Assembly: GCA_022709905.1 (NCBI GenBank)
Contig: JAKLHY010000074.1
Coordinates: 1-34,825, forward strand
Length of the DNA stretch: 34,825 nt
Direction: 5' to 3'
Source: Verrucomicrobiota bacterium
GTDB lineage: Bacteria; Verrucomicrobiota; Verrucomicrobiia; Limisphaerales; UBA1319
Shown: piece by piece, positions 8,335 through 16,643 of the stretch
How the letters are laid out: the number at the start of each line of letters is the position of its first letter
How positions within the stretch are numbered: position 1 is the first letter of the stretch
Made by a program: the position numbers and the translations under genes
The notes under the pieces: generated by a model
The model's database searches: none
Told to the model about the DNA's origin: nothing
What the model saw: the letters and a program-made list of their open reading frames with translations, nothing else

Positions 8335-8536
8335 CTTTGGCGCGCCCAGCGGTCGCGCCCTACCTAAATCACGCGCTCGGCGATCGCGCCCTACCCTTTG
8401 GCGCGCCCAGCGGTCGCGCCCTACCAACAAGGCTCCAAGGCCGTTCTTCCCGGGTTGCCTGTTGTTTGGCAACCGGTTCCATGTTAGCCTCGCCACGAAA
8501 TGGCGTTTGAATGAATGCGAAGACCACGGAACCGGT

Positions 8537-11500
8537 ATGAATAACAAAAAGCTGATTGTTTGCCTCGTCGTTCTGGTCGTATTCGGATTTCTGGTTGGAT
8601 CACGATCTTTTGCCTCGCAAAACGACGAGGGCGACCAGTTCCTCGATGGGATTGGCGAGACCGCGCTTGTTGCCCGTTACCTGCTGAACGGCAATACCGC
8701 CGACCGCTCGAGAAACGGTTACCAGGCGACGTTGCACGGCGCCGGGGCCAGTTATGTCGACGACAGTCAATTCGGCAAGGTGCTGTCCCTTCCCGGGGGG
8801 GAAGGAGCATACCTGCAAGTTCCTGGAGAAGCCTTGGAGGGCGTGGACGCCATGAGCGTGACCGGTTGGTTGTTCCTGCGATCCACCAACGCGTGGCAGC
8901 GCTTCTTTGATTTTGGTTCGAATACCGAGTCTAATTTCTTCTGCACACCCGTCGGAGAAGAAGAAGCGGAAGGATATCGTGCCCGTGTGACCGTTCGAGG
9001 TTGGACCGGGGAACAAGGACCGGTCGTGCCGAGAGCACCTCAGAACCGGTGGGTCCACCTTGCCGTGGTATTGGATTCCGCGCGGCATACGCTGACCAGC
9101 TATCTCGATGGCGTTCGGGCGGGTCAGTCAGCGAATGTGACCTTAAGCCTGGAGCAGGTGCTGGATCAGGAAGATCCCAGCGCCAACCAGCTTTACTTTG
9201 GCAAGTCGCGCTACGACACGGATCCGAATCTCGATGCAAAACTCCGCGACGTTCGGATTTATAACATTGCCCTGACTGATCAGCAGGTGGCGGTTATTCG
9301 CAAAAATGCCTTGTCCGGTGATAACAGGGTTGCCGCCGCCAAACCGGCCCCTGTCAAAACCGAGCCTGCCGCCTCTCCCGCAACCGCGCCTCACGTGTTT
9401 GAATTAGTCAGTGTGCCCGATGTTTCGGTCGAGACGATCGTGGGCTCACTGCCCAGGCTCCCGCGAACGATTCCCGGGGTGTATCGCGAGGGGGCCAAAG
9501 GGCCGGACGTGAGGATTATCTGGCCGTCGCCCACGAACAACCAGCAAGTTCTTCAGCCGGGAACCTACACGGTCGTCGGTCGCGTCGCGGGCACGAAGAT
9601 CGAACCGAGGGCAACCGTCACTGTTAAGGCCGTTCCAAATGCACCGGTCGTTCCTCGTCGTGTGGTCGAAGCTTTTCCGCTGGGCCGGGTGAAACTGAAT
9701 CCCGATGAGAAAGGGCGGCCGACGACCTTCATGCAGAACCGTGACAAATTCATCCAGGGCCTCGCCAAGAGCGATCCCGATCGGTTTTTGTTCATGTTTC
9801 GGGATGCTTTCGGCCAGAAACAACCTGAGAACGCCCGGCCCCTCGGGGGATGGGATTCCCAGACCACCCGGTTGCGAGGGCACGCCAGTGGACATTATCT
9901 CACCGCCATCGCACAGGCTTATGCCAGCACCGGCTACGATCCCGTTTTGCAGACGAATTTCCTGCAAAAAATGAATTATCTCATCGATACTTTATACGAC
10001 CTGTCCGAGAAGTCCGGCAAACCCGCTCAAGCCGGAGGGCCCTTCAACGCTGATCCGACCACCGTGCCGCCGGGACCGGGCAAGTCGGACTATGACTCTG
10101 ACCTGAGCCCGGAGGGCATCCGGACCGACTATTGGAATTGGGGCAGGAGATTCATCAGCGCCTATCCGCCCGACCAATTCATCATGCTGGAAAAGGGGGC
10201 CACTTACGGGGGAAGCAACAAGCAAATCTGGGCGCCGTATTACACGTTGCACAAGATCCTGGCCGGTCTGCTCGACTGCTTCGAGCTCGGCGGAAATCAG
10301 AAGGCACTCGAGATCGCCCAAGGCATGGGCCTTTGGGTTCAACAACGTCTCCAAGCGGTTCCGCCCGCCACGCGCATCAGCATGTGGAACCGTTACATTG
10401 CCGGTGAATACGGCGGCATGAACGAAGTCTTGGCCCGGCTCTCCCGCATCACTGGAGACAAACGCTTCCTCGATTGCGCCCGGTTGTTTGACAACACCGA
10501 TTTCTTCTATGGCAACGCGGATCACGCGCATGGCCTGGTCAAGAACGTCGATACGCTGCGCGGCAAACACGCCAACCAGCACATCCCCCAGATCACCGGC
10601 GCCCTCGAAACCTACCGGAATACAGCCGAACCCCCCTATTACCAGATCACCGATAATTTCTGGCATCTCTGCACCGAGTGTTACCTCTACAGTATCGGCG
10701 GTGTCGCCGGGGCGCGGAACCCCAATAACGCCGAGTGTTTCACGGCCGAGCCCGATTCTCTCTTCGCGAACGGCTTCGCCAAAGGCGGGCAAAATGAAAC
10801 TTGCGCGACTTACAATCTGCTCAAGCTAAGCCGGCAGCTTTTCATGTTCACTCCGGACGCCAAATACATGGATTACTACGAACAGGCCCTCTACAATGAC
10901 ATCCTCGCGTCCGTGGCCGCCAATAATCCCGGGAACACCTATCATATTCCGCTCAATCCGGCGTCCCGGAAACAGTTCGGCAATGGCAACATGAACGGAT
11001 TCACCTGCTGCAACGGCACCGCCCTCGAAAGCAACACCAAACTGCAGGATTCCATCTACTTCCACAGCGCCAATAATGACGCCCTCTACGTCAACCTCTT
11101 TGTTCCATCCACGCTCGCTTGGACCGAACGCAACGTTGTGGTCACCCAGCACACAAGCTTTCCCTATGAGGATACCACCCGGCTCGTGATCGGCGGTCAG
11201 GCCACCTTCGATCTCAAGATCCGCGTTCCAAGGTGGGCCACCTGTGGTTTTCTGGTGAAGATCAATGGCCAGCCCCAAACGATCAGTGCCATCCCAGGCA
11301 CCTATTTTACCCTTCGTCAGGCCTGGAAAGACCAAGACACAATCACACTCCAAATGCCCTTCTCCTTCCACCTGAATCGAGTGATGGATCAGCCCAACAT
11401 CGCCAGCCTCTTCTACGGCCCGATTTTATTGGCCGCCGATGAATCCGAGCCCCGCTCCGATTGGCGGCCCGTCTCCCTCGACGCCGCTGACATCAGCCAA

Positions 11501-11614
11501 TCGATCACCGGCGATCCCGGCACGCTGCGTTTCAAGATCGAAGAGGCCACCTTCCGGCCGTTCTACGAGGCGTACGGACGCTACTCGGTTTACCTCGATG
11601 TGAGCTATAAATAG
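8537..11614 (+). CDS. Secreted LamG / Ig-like / GH127-type glycoside hydrolase
   Basis: The 1025-residue product has an N-terminal hydrophobic signal (KKLIVCLVVLVVFGFLVG). A LamG/concanavalin-like domain spans about 41-255 (LVARYLLNGNTADRSRNG, then RWVHLAVVLD, then LRDVRIYN). An Ig-like (Big_4-type) module spans about 292-364. A GH127 (DUF1680) catalytic region spans about 378-1010. GH127 beta-L-arabinofuranosidases use a zinc-bound cysteine nucleophile, with Glu, Cys and a Cys-Cys pair as ligands. The matching residues here appear to be E754, C756, C824 and C825 (NETC and TCCNGT). It probably removes L-arabinofuranose-type sugars from plant or algal polymers, with LamG as a carbohydrate-binding aid. 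I chose the ATG at 8537 because it starts directly before the signal peptide; an earlier in-frame ATG adds an implausible leader. A second GH127 lies at 28270. Confidence 0.88.
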   Translation: MNNKKLIVCLVVLVVFGFLVGSRSFASQNDEGDQFLDGIGETALVARYLLNGNTADRSRNGYQATLHGAGASYVDDSQFGKVLSLPGGEGAYLQVPGEALEGVDAMSVTGWLFLRSTNAWQRFFDFGSNTESNFFCTPVGEEEAEGYRARVTVRGWTGEQGPVVPRAPQNRWVHLAVVLDSARHTLTSYLDGVRAGQSANVTLSLEQVLDQEDPSANQLYFGKSRYDTDPNLDAKLRDVRIYNIALTDQQVAVIRKNALSGDNRVAAAKPAPVKTEPAASPATAPHVFELVSVPDVSVETIVGSLPRLPRTIPGVYREGAKGPDVRIIWPSPTNNQQVLQPGTYTVVGRVAGTKIEPRATVTVKAVPNAPVVPRRVVEAFPLGRVKLNPDEKGRPTTFMQNRDKFIQGLAKSDPDRFLFMFRDAFGQKQPENARPLGGWDSQTTRLRGHASGHYLTAIAQAYASTGYDPVLQTNFLQKMNYLIDTLYDLSEKSGKPAQAGGPFNADPTTVPPGPGKSDYDSDLSPEGIRTDYWNWGRRFISAYPPDQFIMLEKGATYGGSNKQIWAPYYTLHKILAGLLDCFELGGNQKALEIAQGMGLWVQQRLQAVPPATRISMWNRYIAGEYGGMNEVLARLSRITGDKRFLDCARLFDNTDFFYGNADHAHGLVKNVDTLRGKHANQHIPQITGALETYRNTAEPPYYQITDNFWHLCTECYLYSIGGVAGARNPNNAECFTAEPDSLFANGFAKGGQNETCATYNLLKLSRQLFMFTPDAKYMDYYEQALYNDILASVAANNPGNTYHIPLNPASRKQFGNGNMNGFTCCNGTALESNTKLQDSIYFHSANNDALYVNLFVPSTLAWTERNVVVTQHTSFPYEDTTRLVIGGQATFDLKIRVPRWATCGFLVKINGQPQTISAIPGTYFTLRQAWKDQDTITLQMPFSFHLNRVMDQPNIASLFYGPILLAADESEPRSDWRPVSLDAADISQSITGDPGTLRFKIEEATFRPFYEAYGRYSVYLDVSYK

Positions 11615-11619
11615 GACGA

Positions 11620-11761
11620 ACCACTAATCTTCACTAATTAACACTAATAGATGTTCTTATTTATGAGTCACTGTGGCTTATTGTTTTAATAAAACTGTAT
11701 ACATATTATTTATTTAAAAAGATCTTCCTATTAGTGATAATTAGTGTTAATCAGTGGTTCG
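11620..11761. repeat. CACTAAT inverted iteron pair 1
   Basis: Three CACTAAT heptamers at 11622, 11632 and 11642 (10-bp period) face three ATTAGTG-type heptamers at 11730, 11740 and 11750. The arms match at about 27 of 32 positions. The pair sits immediately upstream of the GxxExxY gene, and its A/T-rich middle could hold a promoter. Confidence 0.85.
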
Positions 11762-11765
11762 AATC

Positions 11766-12146
11766 ATGAGTGGAAAACCATTTGAGCAAGAAGGATACGA
11801 TCTCATGGGGGCGGCGTTTGAGGTTTATAACGAGATGGGCAATGGCTATCTGGAAGAGGTTTATCAGGAGTGTCTGGAACAGGAACTGGAAGCGCGGCGC
11901 ATTCCGTTTGATTCGAGGACCGAACTGACCATCCGCTACAAGAACCGCCCGATCAGGAAGAGGTATATGCCGGACCTGATGGTGTTCAGGGAAATCATTG
12001 TTGAGCTTAAAGCCGTCAAACAACTGGCCCCGGAACATGAGGCTCAACTGCTGAACTACTTGAAAGCCACTGGGAAGCAGGTTGGTTACCTGATCAATTA
12101 TGGGAGCGCGAACAAACTCGAATGGAAACGCATGCTGTGCACGTGA
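11766..12146 (+). CDS. GxxExxY family protein, PD-(D/E)XK nuclease-like
   Basis: This 126-residue protein carries the family signature G27-x-x-E30-x-x-Y33. It also has a PD-(D/E)XK-type core: P69-D70, then E80-x-K82 (IIVELKA), and a downstream glutamine Q94 in HEAQLLNYL. That suggests a metal-dependent nuclease fold, although the family's activity is not established to my knowledge. The ATG at 11766 begins 5 nt after the right arm of an inverted CACTAAT pair, and further CACTAAT arrays start 10 nt after the stop. The gene is therefore enclosed by the repeats and may process or spread them. A GTG at 11754 is an alternative start. No Shine-Dalgarno is visible. Confidence 0.88.
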   Translation: MSGKPFEQEGYDLMGAAFEVYNEMGNGYLEEVYQECLEQELEARRIPFDSRTELTIRYKNRPIRKRYMPDLMVFREIIVELKAVKQLAPEHEAQLLNYLKATGKQVGYLINYGSANKLEWKRMLCT

Positions 12147-12154
12147 AAAAGTAA

Positions 12155-12184
12155 ACCACTAATCTTCACTAATTGGCACTGATC
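12155..12184 (+). repeat. Single CACTAAT triplet array
   Basis: CACTAAT at 12157 and 12167 and CACTGAT at 12177, all on a 10-bp period and in the same orientation as the left arm of pair 1. It lies 10 bp after the GxxExxY stop. Confidence 0.8.
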
Positions 12185-12279
12185 AGGTTTTTAACCACTA
12201 ATTCGCACTAATTATCACTAATCGAGAGAATTTATCTCAGTCTTTCGTTGGTTACCTTTACTTCATTCTATGGTAAAAT

Positions 12280-13608
12280 CACTGCTGTCCGGTTTAAAAC
12301 CCCGGTAAACAGGGCTGATCATAAGTGTCAGGCATATTTGGCAATGGTGATTGTTGAGAAAGAGCCTGCAAAATGGGCATTTTCTCGAAAAGGGAAAGGC
12401 TCAAAATCTGTAGAATGGTGTACAGGCTGGCCGAGAGCCGAAAGCGCTTTTTGACGATGGCTACCAGAACGTACACTGAAATGGCCACCCATACTTGGAT
12501 GCGCACCGCATTCACGGACGTGCCGTAGAAGGCTTTGATTCGCAAATGCTGTTTGATTCATTTGAAAAACAATTCGACTTGCCAGCGGCAGCGATAGAGT
12601 TGAGTAATCGTCAGCGCCGGCTCGGTGAAATTGTTGGTCAGAAAAACCAGCGCCTTGCCGGTCTGAGGATCGCGAAACCCAATGCGTCGCAGAGCCTCGG
12701 GATACTCTTGCTGCGAGTAGAATCCGCTGAGCACCACGGTTTGGTCGAGGCGCAGACCCGTCGTTTTGTCCACCGGACGGGAGTAACGTCGCTGGAACCG
12801 GAAGTTCTTCTTGGCGCGAGTTACGAAGAAGGCCCTGCTCAGATGCAGGCGGTAGAGTCGGGCGAAGTCCAGGTAACCGCGATCGGCGATGTAGAAGGAG
12901 CCGGGGGCGAAAGTCAGATCGTCGAGAATGTTGACTTAGTGAACTTTGCCAGTAGTCAGGATAACGACAGTGGGGAAATTGCCCCGCAAAGCCAGCAACG
13001 TATGCAGCTTGATAGCCGCTTTGCGCCGTCGGAACTTGGCCCACGGAAACAGGGACAGACACAGGTCGATCGTGGTCGAGTCCAAGGCGTAGGCGGCTTG
13101 CTCCAGTTCGGCCCCAAAGGGTTCGTCGGCGTAGAGTTGAGTGGCCTGCTCGATGAGGATGTGAGCGAAATCGGAGAAGATTCGCCAATCGCGCTTTTCG
13201 TTGGCGTCGGCCAGAGTGCTGCGGACCGCGGGTTGGCCGATGCCGCTGTGGTAGAGTTTGGAGCCCAGAGCCCGGAGGCAGGTCTCGATGTTGCGCAAGC
13301 TCTCGCGGTAAGTCAGTTGGGCGAAGGCCAGCACCAGGAAATGCTCGTAGCTGGGCAATGTGCGCACATGCTTGTTGCCAGCGTAACGGCCAACACATTT
13401 GTCGAATTCGTATTTGGGCAGTTCGTCTATCAACTGGGCGAACACGGTTCGGCCTTGATTCATAATCGGTTCTTGCTGCGGAAACGCGGACCAGAACCCT
13501 GGGCAATGACCGTTTGAAAATGAAATCGAAAAAACTCATGAAAAGCGTTCCAGCCTTGTTTTATCGAGTTGGTATCGCTTTTGGCTCATATTAAACCGGA
13601 CAGTAGTG
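12280..13608 (-). mobile_element. IS4-family insertion sequence (1329 bp)
   Basis: Terminal inverted repeats CACTGCTGTCCGGTTTAA (12280-12297) and TTAAACCGGACAGTAGTG (13591-13608) match at 17 of 18 positions. They are flanked by a perfect 9-bp target duplication TGGTAAAAT (12271-12279 and 13609-13617). The single transposase gene is on the minus strand and is broken. The intact duplication points to a fairly recent insertion. Confidence 0.93.
12294..13463 (-). pseudogene. IS4-family transposase with two in-frame stop codons
   Basis: One reading frame from the ATG at 13463 to the TAA at 12294-12296 encodes a typical IS4-family DDE transposase of about 390 codons. The N-terminal part has YALDSTTIDLCLSLFPWAKF with the first catalytic Asp. 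The C-terminal part has YRCRWQVELFFK and then IKQHLRIKAFYGTS. Two stops interrupt it without a frameshift. TAA at 12938-12936 falls where family members usually have Glu in a VHEVNILD-like segment. TGA at 12560-12558 replaces the Trp expected in ELFFKWIKQ. Each is explained by a single substitution. The stop at the end lies inside the left terminal repeat. The expected residues come from memory of the family, not an alignment run here. Confidence 0.88.
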
Positions 13609-13642
13609 TGGTAAAATAAGTCTTCTCCTTAATTAGTGTTAA

Positions 13643-14302
13643 TTAGTGAAGATGAGTGGTTAAAATATTGCGTTCGACTTTACCGTTTTGGAGCCGGAAC
13701 AGGAGGTCTGCGAGTCGAGTGGCCTCATCGAGATTGTGGGTGACGTGGAGGATGGTGACGCCCGTGCTTTTCCGCACCTGGCCCATCAAGGCGTACATTT
13801 CCTGCCGGGTATCGTCATCGAGCGCGTTCAAGGGTTCGTCCAGGCAAAGAATGCCGGGCTGAATGGAGAGGGCGCGACCCAGGGCGACCCGTTGCGCTTC
13901 TCCCCCGCTCAGCCCCTGGGGCTTGCGATCCAGCAGGTGTTCGATGCCCAGCAACCGGGACAACTCGGCCACGCGATGGCGAATCGCATCGCGGCTTTTC
14001 TTTTGGATCATCAGGGCGAAGGCCAGGTGCTCGCGGACGGTCATGGTCTGAAACAAGGCCCGATCCTGGGGCACGTAGCCGATGCCGCGTTCGGCGGGTT
14101 TAAGATGAGTAACGTCGCGTCCATGGAGCCGAATCGTGCCGCCGGTTAAGGTTTTCAGGCCGCATAAGGCCTCGAGGAGAGTGGTCTTGCCGGCGCCGGT
14201 CCGGCCCATCAAGACCGCATATTGCCCCGTCGGAACCTCAAAAGTGATATTCTCGAGGGCGAATTCACCCACCTTCAGGGAGAGATGGTCTACAGCGATC
14301 AT
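13643..14302 (-). CDS. ModC-like ABC transporter ATPase (short, no TOBE domain)
   Basis: The 219-residue ATPase has Walker A GRTGAGKTT (33-41), a Q-loop at VPQD (77-80), signature LSGGEAQ (131-137), Walker B ILCLDEP (151-157) and an H-loop HVTHN (186-190). It closes a six-gene operon and starts 2 nt after the permease stop. Molybdate and tungstate ModC proteins normally carry a C-terminal TOBE regulatory domain of about 130 residues, which is absent here, so feedback by intracellular oxyanion is unlikely. It would power uptake through the ModB-like permease. Substrate specificity is inferred from the neighbouring ModA- and ModB-like proteins. Confidence 0.88.
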   Translation of the reverse strand: MIAVDHLSLKVGEFALENITFEVPTGQYAVLMGRTGAGKTTLLEALCGLKTLTGGTIRLHGRDVTHLKPAERGIGYVPQDRALFQTMTVREHLAFALMIQKKSRDAIRHRVAELSRLLGIEHLLDRKPQGLSGGEAQRVALGRALSIQPGILCLDEPLNALDDDTRQEMYALMGQVRKSTGVTILHVTHNLDEATRLADLLFRLQNGKVERNILTTHLH

Positions 14303-14304
14303 CG

Positions 14305-15141
14305 CTATAGCACTCGCTCGAGTGGGGCGCGCAATCCGAAGATGCGCGCCAGAGTTAATACGGCCAACGCGGCAACAATCATGATGAGGGATACCGCGAC
14401 GGCGGCCTCGATGTTGCCGATGCTTAATTCCAGGAACACCGTTGTCGGCAGCACTTCCGTCCTCAACCGGGTTGCGCCCGAGAAAACCAGGATGGGACCG
14501 AACTCGCCCAGGGCTCGTGCCCAGGCCAAAGTGCCTGCGGTCAGAACTCCTCGACGGGCTTCGGGCAAGGCTACGCGCCAAAAGGCCTGGCTGCGGTTGC
14601 AGCCCAGGGTGAGCGCGACCTGTTCGCAGCGGGGGCTGATCTGGTCGAAGGTCACCAGCATGGTTCGCACCGCGAACGCGCAGGCCACGGCGAACTGGGC
14701 GATGATGACGCTGGGAATGGCATAAGTTACAGGGATAATTTGTTGCAGAGCGCGGCCCGGCGGTGTTTGAAACAGGATGAGAAGGCTCAATCCAATGACC
14801 AGAGGGGGCAGGACAATCGGGATATCGAGGATGGCATCCATCAATCGGCGGCCGGGGAATGGGTGGCGCGACATGAGATAGCCGGTAGGGACCGCAACCC
14901 ATAGAGACAACAATGTGGTGAGGGTGCAGGAAAGCAGGCTCAGCTTGATCGAATACCGAATTTCGGGGCTGGCCAGGGCTTGCAGCAGGTGATGCGGTGT
15001 GGTGAAGGAGAAATCGGCCGCGAGCATGGCCAGGATCAGAAGAACGTAGACGCTACTTAAAAGGGCCAGGCCGGCGAAAAACGGCCAGTCGCGGTTGTTG
15101 CGCCGCGGTGGGATGGATGAAGGGCTGAGATCGGGACTCAT
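14305..15141 (-). CDS. ModB-like ABC transporter permease
   Basis: The 278-residue membrane protein has about six hydrophobic segments, the first at about 21-43. The EAA-type coupling loop is EQVALTLGCNRSQAFWRVALP followed by AWARALGEFGP, near residues 185-222. The DIPIVLPPLVIGLSLL segment is characteristic of molybdate/tungstate-type permeases. Its ATG overlaps the stop of the binding-protein gene as ATGA (15141-15138), so translation is coupled. The oxyanion (molybdate, tungstate or sulfate) cannot be decided from this sequence. Confidence 0.88.
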   Translation of the reverse strand: MSPDLSPSSIPPRRNNRDWPFFAGLALLSSVYVLLILAMLAADFSFTTPHHLLQALASPEIRYSIKLSLLSCTLTTLLSLWVAVPTGYLMSRHPFPGRRLMDAILDIPIVLPPLVIGLSLLILFQTPPGRALQQIIPVTYAIPSVIIAQFAVACAFAVRTMLVTFDQISPRCEQVALTLGCNRSQAFWRVALPEARRGVLTAGTLAWARALGEFGPILVFSGATRLRTEVLPTTVFLELSIGNIEAAVAVSLIMIVAALAVLTLARIFGLRAPLERVL

Positions 15142-16643
15142 GGGGCCGAACCCGGTTGATAGCGCCAGCCAAAGCCTTCCGCCTCGAAACGCTGCCGGGA
15201 CAGCGGGGTGGTGAATGCCTCCCGGAGTCGGGTCATCAGCTGCGGGAAACGAGTGCCGCGTCCCACGGCAAAGGGTTGGGTCATGCGTGCCAGCGCGTGG
15301 TCGATGGGAATCGCGTCAAGCTCCTCGCGCACGCCGGTCCAGTTGCTCCGGCACGCGATAATGGCATCGAGCGATCCGGTTCGAATCTGGTTGATAAGAA
15401 AATCCCCTGTGGGCGACTCGACCTTCAAGTTGCGGCCCAGCGCGTCGTAGAGGTTCATTTGGAGCAGCATTTTCCAGGCAATGTTGCCCATGGCGGATTT
15501 TTCATGATGCGGAAGACCCACTCGGATTCCCGGTTGGGTCATATCCTGGACCGAGCGGATCCCCTTCAGATTGCCCTTTTGGACGATAATCATTAAATCA
15601 TTGTCCACGATGGACACCGGCCCGCGATACAGATCGGCCACGCTCTCCATGAATGAGGTGTCGCAGGAGAAGTAGGCGTCAGGCCGTTGTCCCACGCGCA
15701 TCTGCGCCACCAGGATGCCGCAGCCGTTATAGACGGTGGTAATCCGGCAATTCTCGCGCGCTTCGAATTCCCGCAAGGTCTTCTCGATGCCGGGTCGCAG
15801 CATGGCGCCGCTGAACAGCAGGATCTCCGGGCTCTCCGCCCAGGCGTCGCCTTCCACCGGCTCGTAATGAAACTTCCGGAATTGGATCTGGCCTTTATCA
15901 GGGGCGCCAAGATATCGGGCAAACCGTAAGGCTGCGTCCGGCTGACGCGACGACTTCAGCACGCCGATGCTGATCGTCTCGGCCGCCGGATCGAACAGCG
16001 GCACGGAGACAATGTCCAGTTCGGGGTATTGACGGGCCGTGGCGTCCCAGACGATGCCAGCGTCCACGGATCCGATCTTCACATCATTGGCGACATCGTT
16101 GACGGTCGGTTTAAAAACCGTGACGCTTTTTTCCAGGGCGGTCCACTGGCCGGTTCGCTCAAGCAGATCTCGCACGGTCCGGCCTACGGACGCGGCGTCA
16201 GGATTCGCCATGGCGACGCGCACATCCGGCCGGCGCAGGTCCTCGAGCGTTCGGATGTTTTTCGGATTGCCTTTGACGAAGGTGATGACGGGTCGTTGCC
16301 GTGCCAGGGGAATGACTTCGGCCATCAAGCCCAGCTCGCGGGCCGATTTAACATAGCTCTCGTCGCCTGCCAGGAATAAATCCCCCGTCTGAGTGACCCG
16401 GAGGTTGCTCAGGAGTGTTCCCGATCCGCCATATTGAAGCTGGATCGGGATGCCGAAAGCCTGTTCATATTCACGTGCGACGGCCTCCACTGGCGGCTTG
16501 ATGCCGGCTGCGCAGAAAAAAACCAGGGGTTTTCGTCCAGCAGGTGCTGCCGCCGGTGAGTTCCTCGATTGCCGGAGCAACAGAGCCGTCAGCCCGGCCA
16601 CGATCACAAGAGAACCGAAGAGGGCCAGTCGTTTCATGTTCAT
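15138..16643 (-). CDS. Tandem ModA-like substrate-binding protein (two fused domains)
   Basis: The 501-residue protein has a membrane-anchoring or signal segment at about 5-23. Two consecutive periplasmic binding-protein type II domains follow, at about 38-262 and 272-494. Both show the same order of motifs. Domain 1 has LVFFCAAGIKPPVEAVAREYE, YGGSGTLLSNLRVTQTGDLFL and KIGSVDAGIVWDATA; domain 2 has ILLFSGAMLRPGIEKTLREFE, YNGCGILVAQMRVGQRPDAYF and RTGSLDAIIACRSNW. A usual ModA has one domain of about 230-250 residues. The ATG at 16643 overlaps the upstream ATPase stop (ATGA) and has GGAGGA about 8 nt before it. The protein would deliver an oxyanion or other small ligand to the ModB-like permease. 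Two domains may give two sites or a capture-and-handover arrangement. Confidence 0.87.
   Translation of the reverse strand: MNMKRLALFGSLVIVAGLTALLLRQSRNSPAAAPAGRKPLVFFCAAGIKPPVEAVAREYEQAFGIPIQLQYGGSGTLLSNLRVTQTGDLFLAGDESYVKSARELGLMAEVIPLARQRPVITFVKGNPKNIRTLEDLRRPDVRVAMANPDAASVGRTVRDLLERTGQWTALEKSVTVFKPTVNDVANDVKIGSVDAGIVWDATARQYPELDIVSVPLFDPAAETISIGVLKSSRQPDAALRFARYLGAPDKGQIQFRKFHYEPVEGDAWAESPEILLFSGAMLRPGIEKTLREFEARENCRITTVYNGCGILVAQMRVGQRPDAYFSCDTSFMESVADLYRGPVSIVDNDLMIIVQKGNLKGIRSVQDMTQPGIRVGLPHHEKSAMGNIAWKMLLQMNLYDALGRNLKVESPTGDFLINQIRTGSLDAIIACRSNWTGVREELDAIPIDHALARMTQPFAVGRGTRFPQLMTRLREAFTTPLSRQRFEAEGFGWRYQPGSAP

Larger units (their letters stand above)
6797..8536. other. 1.7-kb gene-free repeat field
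   Basis: No credible gene lies here; all ORFs are short and come from repeats. It holds five full and one partial copy of the 93-bp two-hairpin unit, a CGCAAAG inverted pair, a CACAGAG inverted pair, a 271-bp MITE-like element, two 9-bp-stem palindromes and a longer dispersed block at 8060-8240. Confidence 0.85.
12193..13660. repeat. CACTAAT inverted iteron pair 2, split by an IS
   Basis: The left arm has CACTAAT at 12196, 12206 and 12216. The right arm has ATTAGTG at 13632 and 13642 and ATGAGTG at 13652. Removing the IS and one target duplication leaves about 130 bp, close to the 142 bp of pair 1. Confidence 0.8.

Noticed and set aside
7213..8547. Several small minus-strand ORFs rich in Arg, Gly and Pro
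   Set aside because: They are translations of the two-hairpin repeat, recurring with the same peptide wherever the repeat occurs, and vary in frame and length.
9992..10792. 266-codon minus-strand frame inside the GH127 gene
   Set aside because: Antisense shadow of the catalytic domain with no independent features.
12558..12560. TGA read as Trp in the transposase (recoding)
   Set aside because: A TAA also interrupts the same frame at a Glu position, which TGA recoding cannot explain, and TGA is used as a normal stop elsewhere in the window.
12495..13517. 340-codon plus-strand frame across the IS
   Set aside because: Antisense to the transposase frame with no domain; a shadow.
12328..13539. 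403-codon minus-strand frame across the IS
   Set aside because: It lies in another frame from the IS4 motifs and is Arg/Pro/Ser-rich. The real transposase frame is the one interrupted by two stops.
15156..15596. 146-codon plus-strand frame inside the tandem binding-protein gene
   Set aside because: Antisense to a well-supported operon gene, with no ribosome-binding site or domain.
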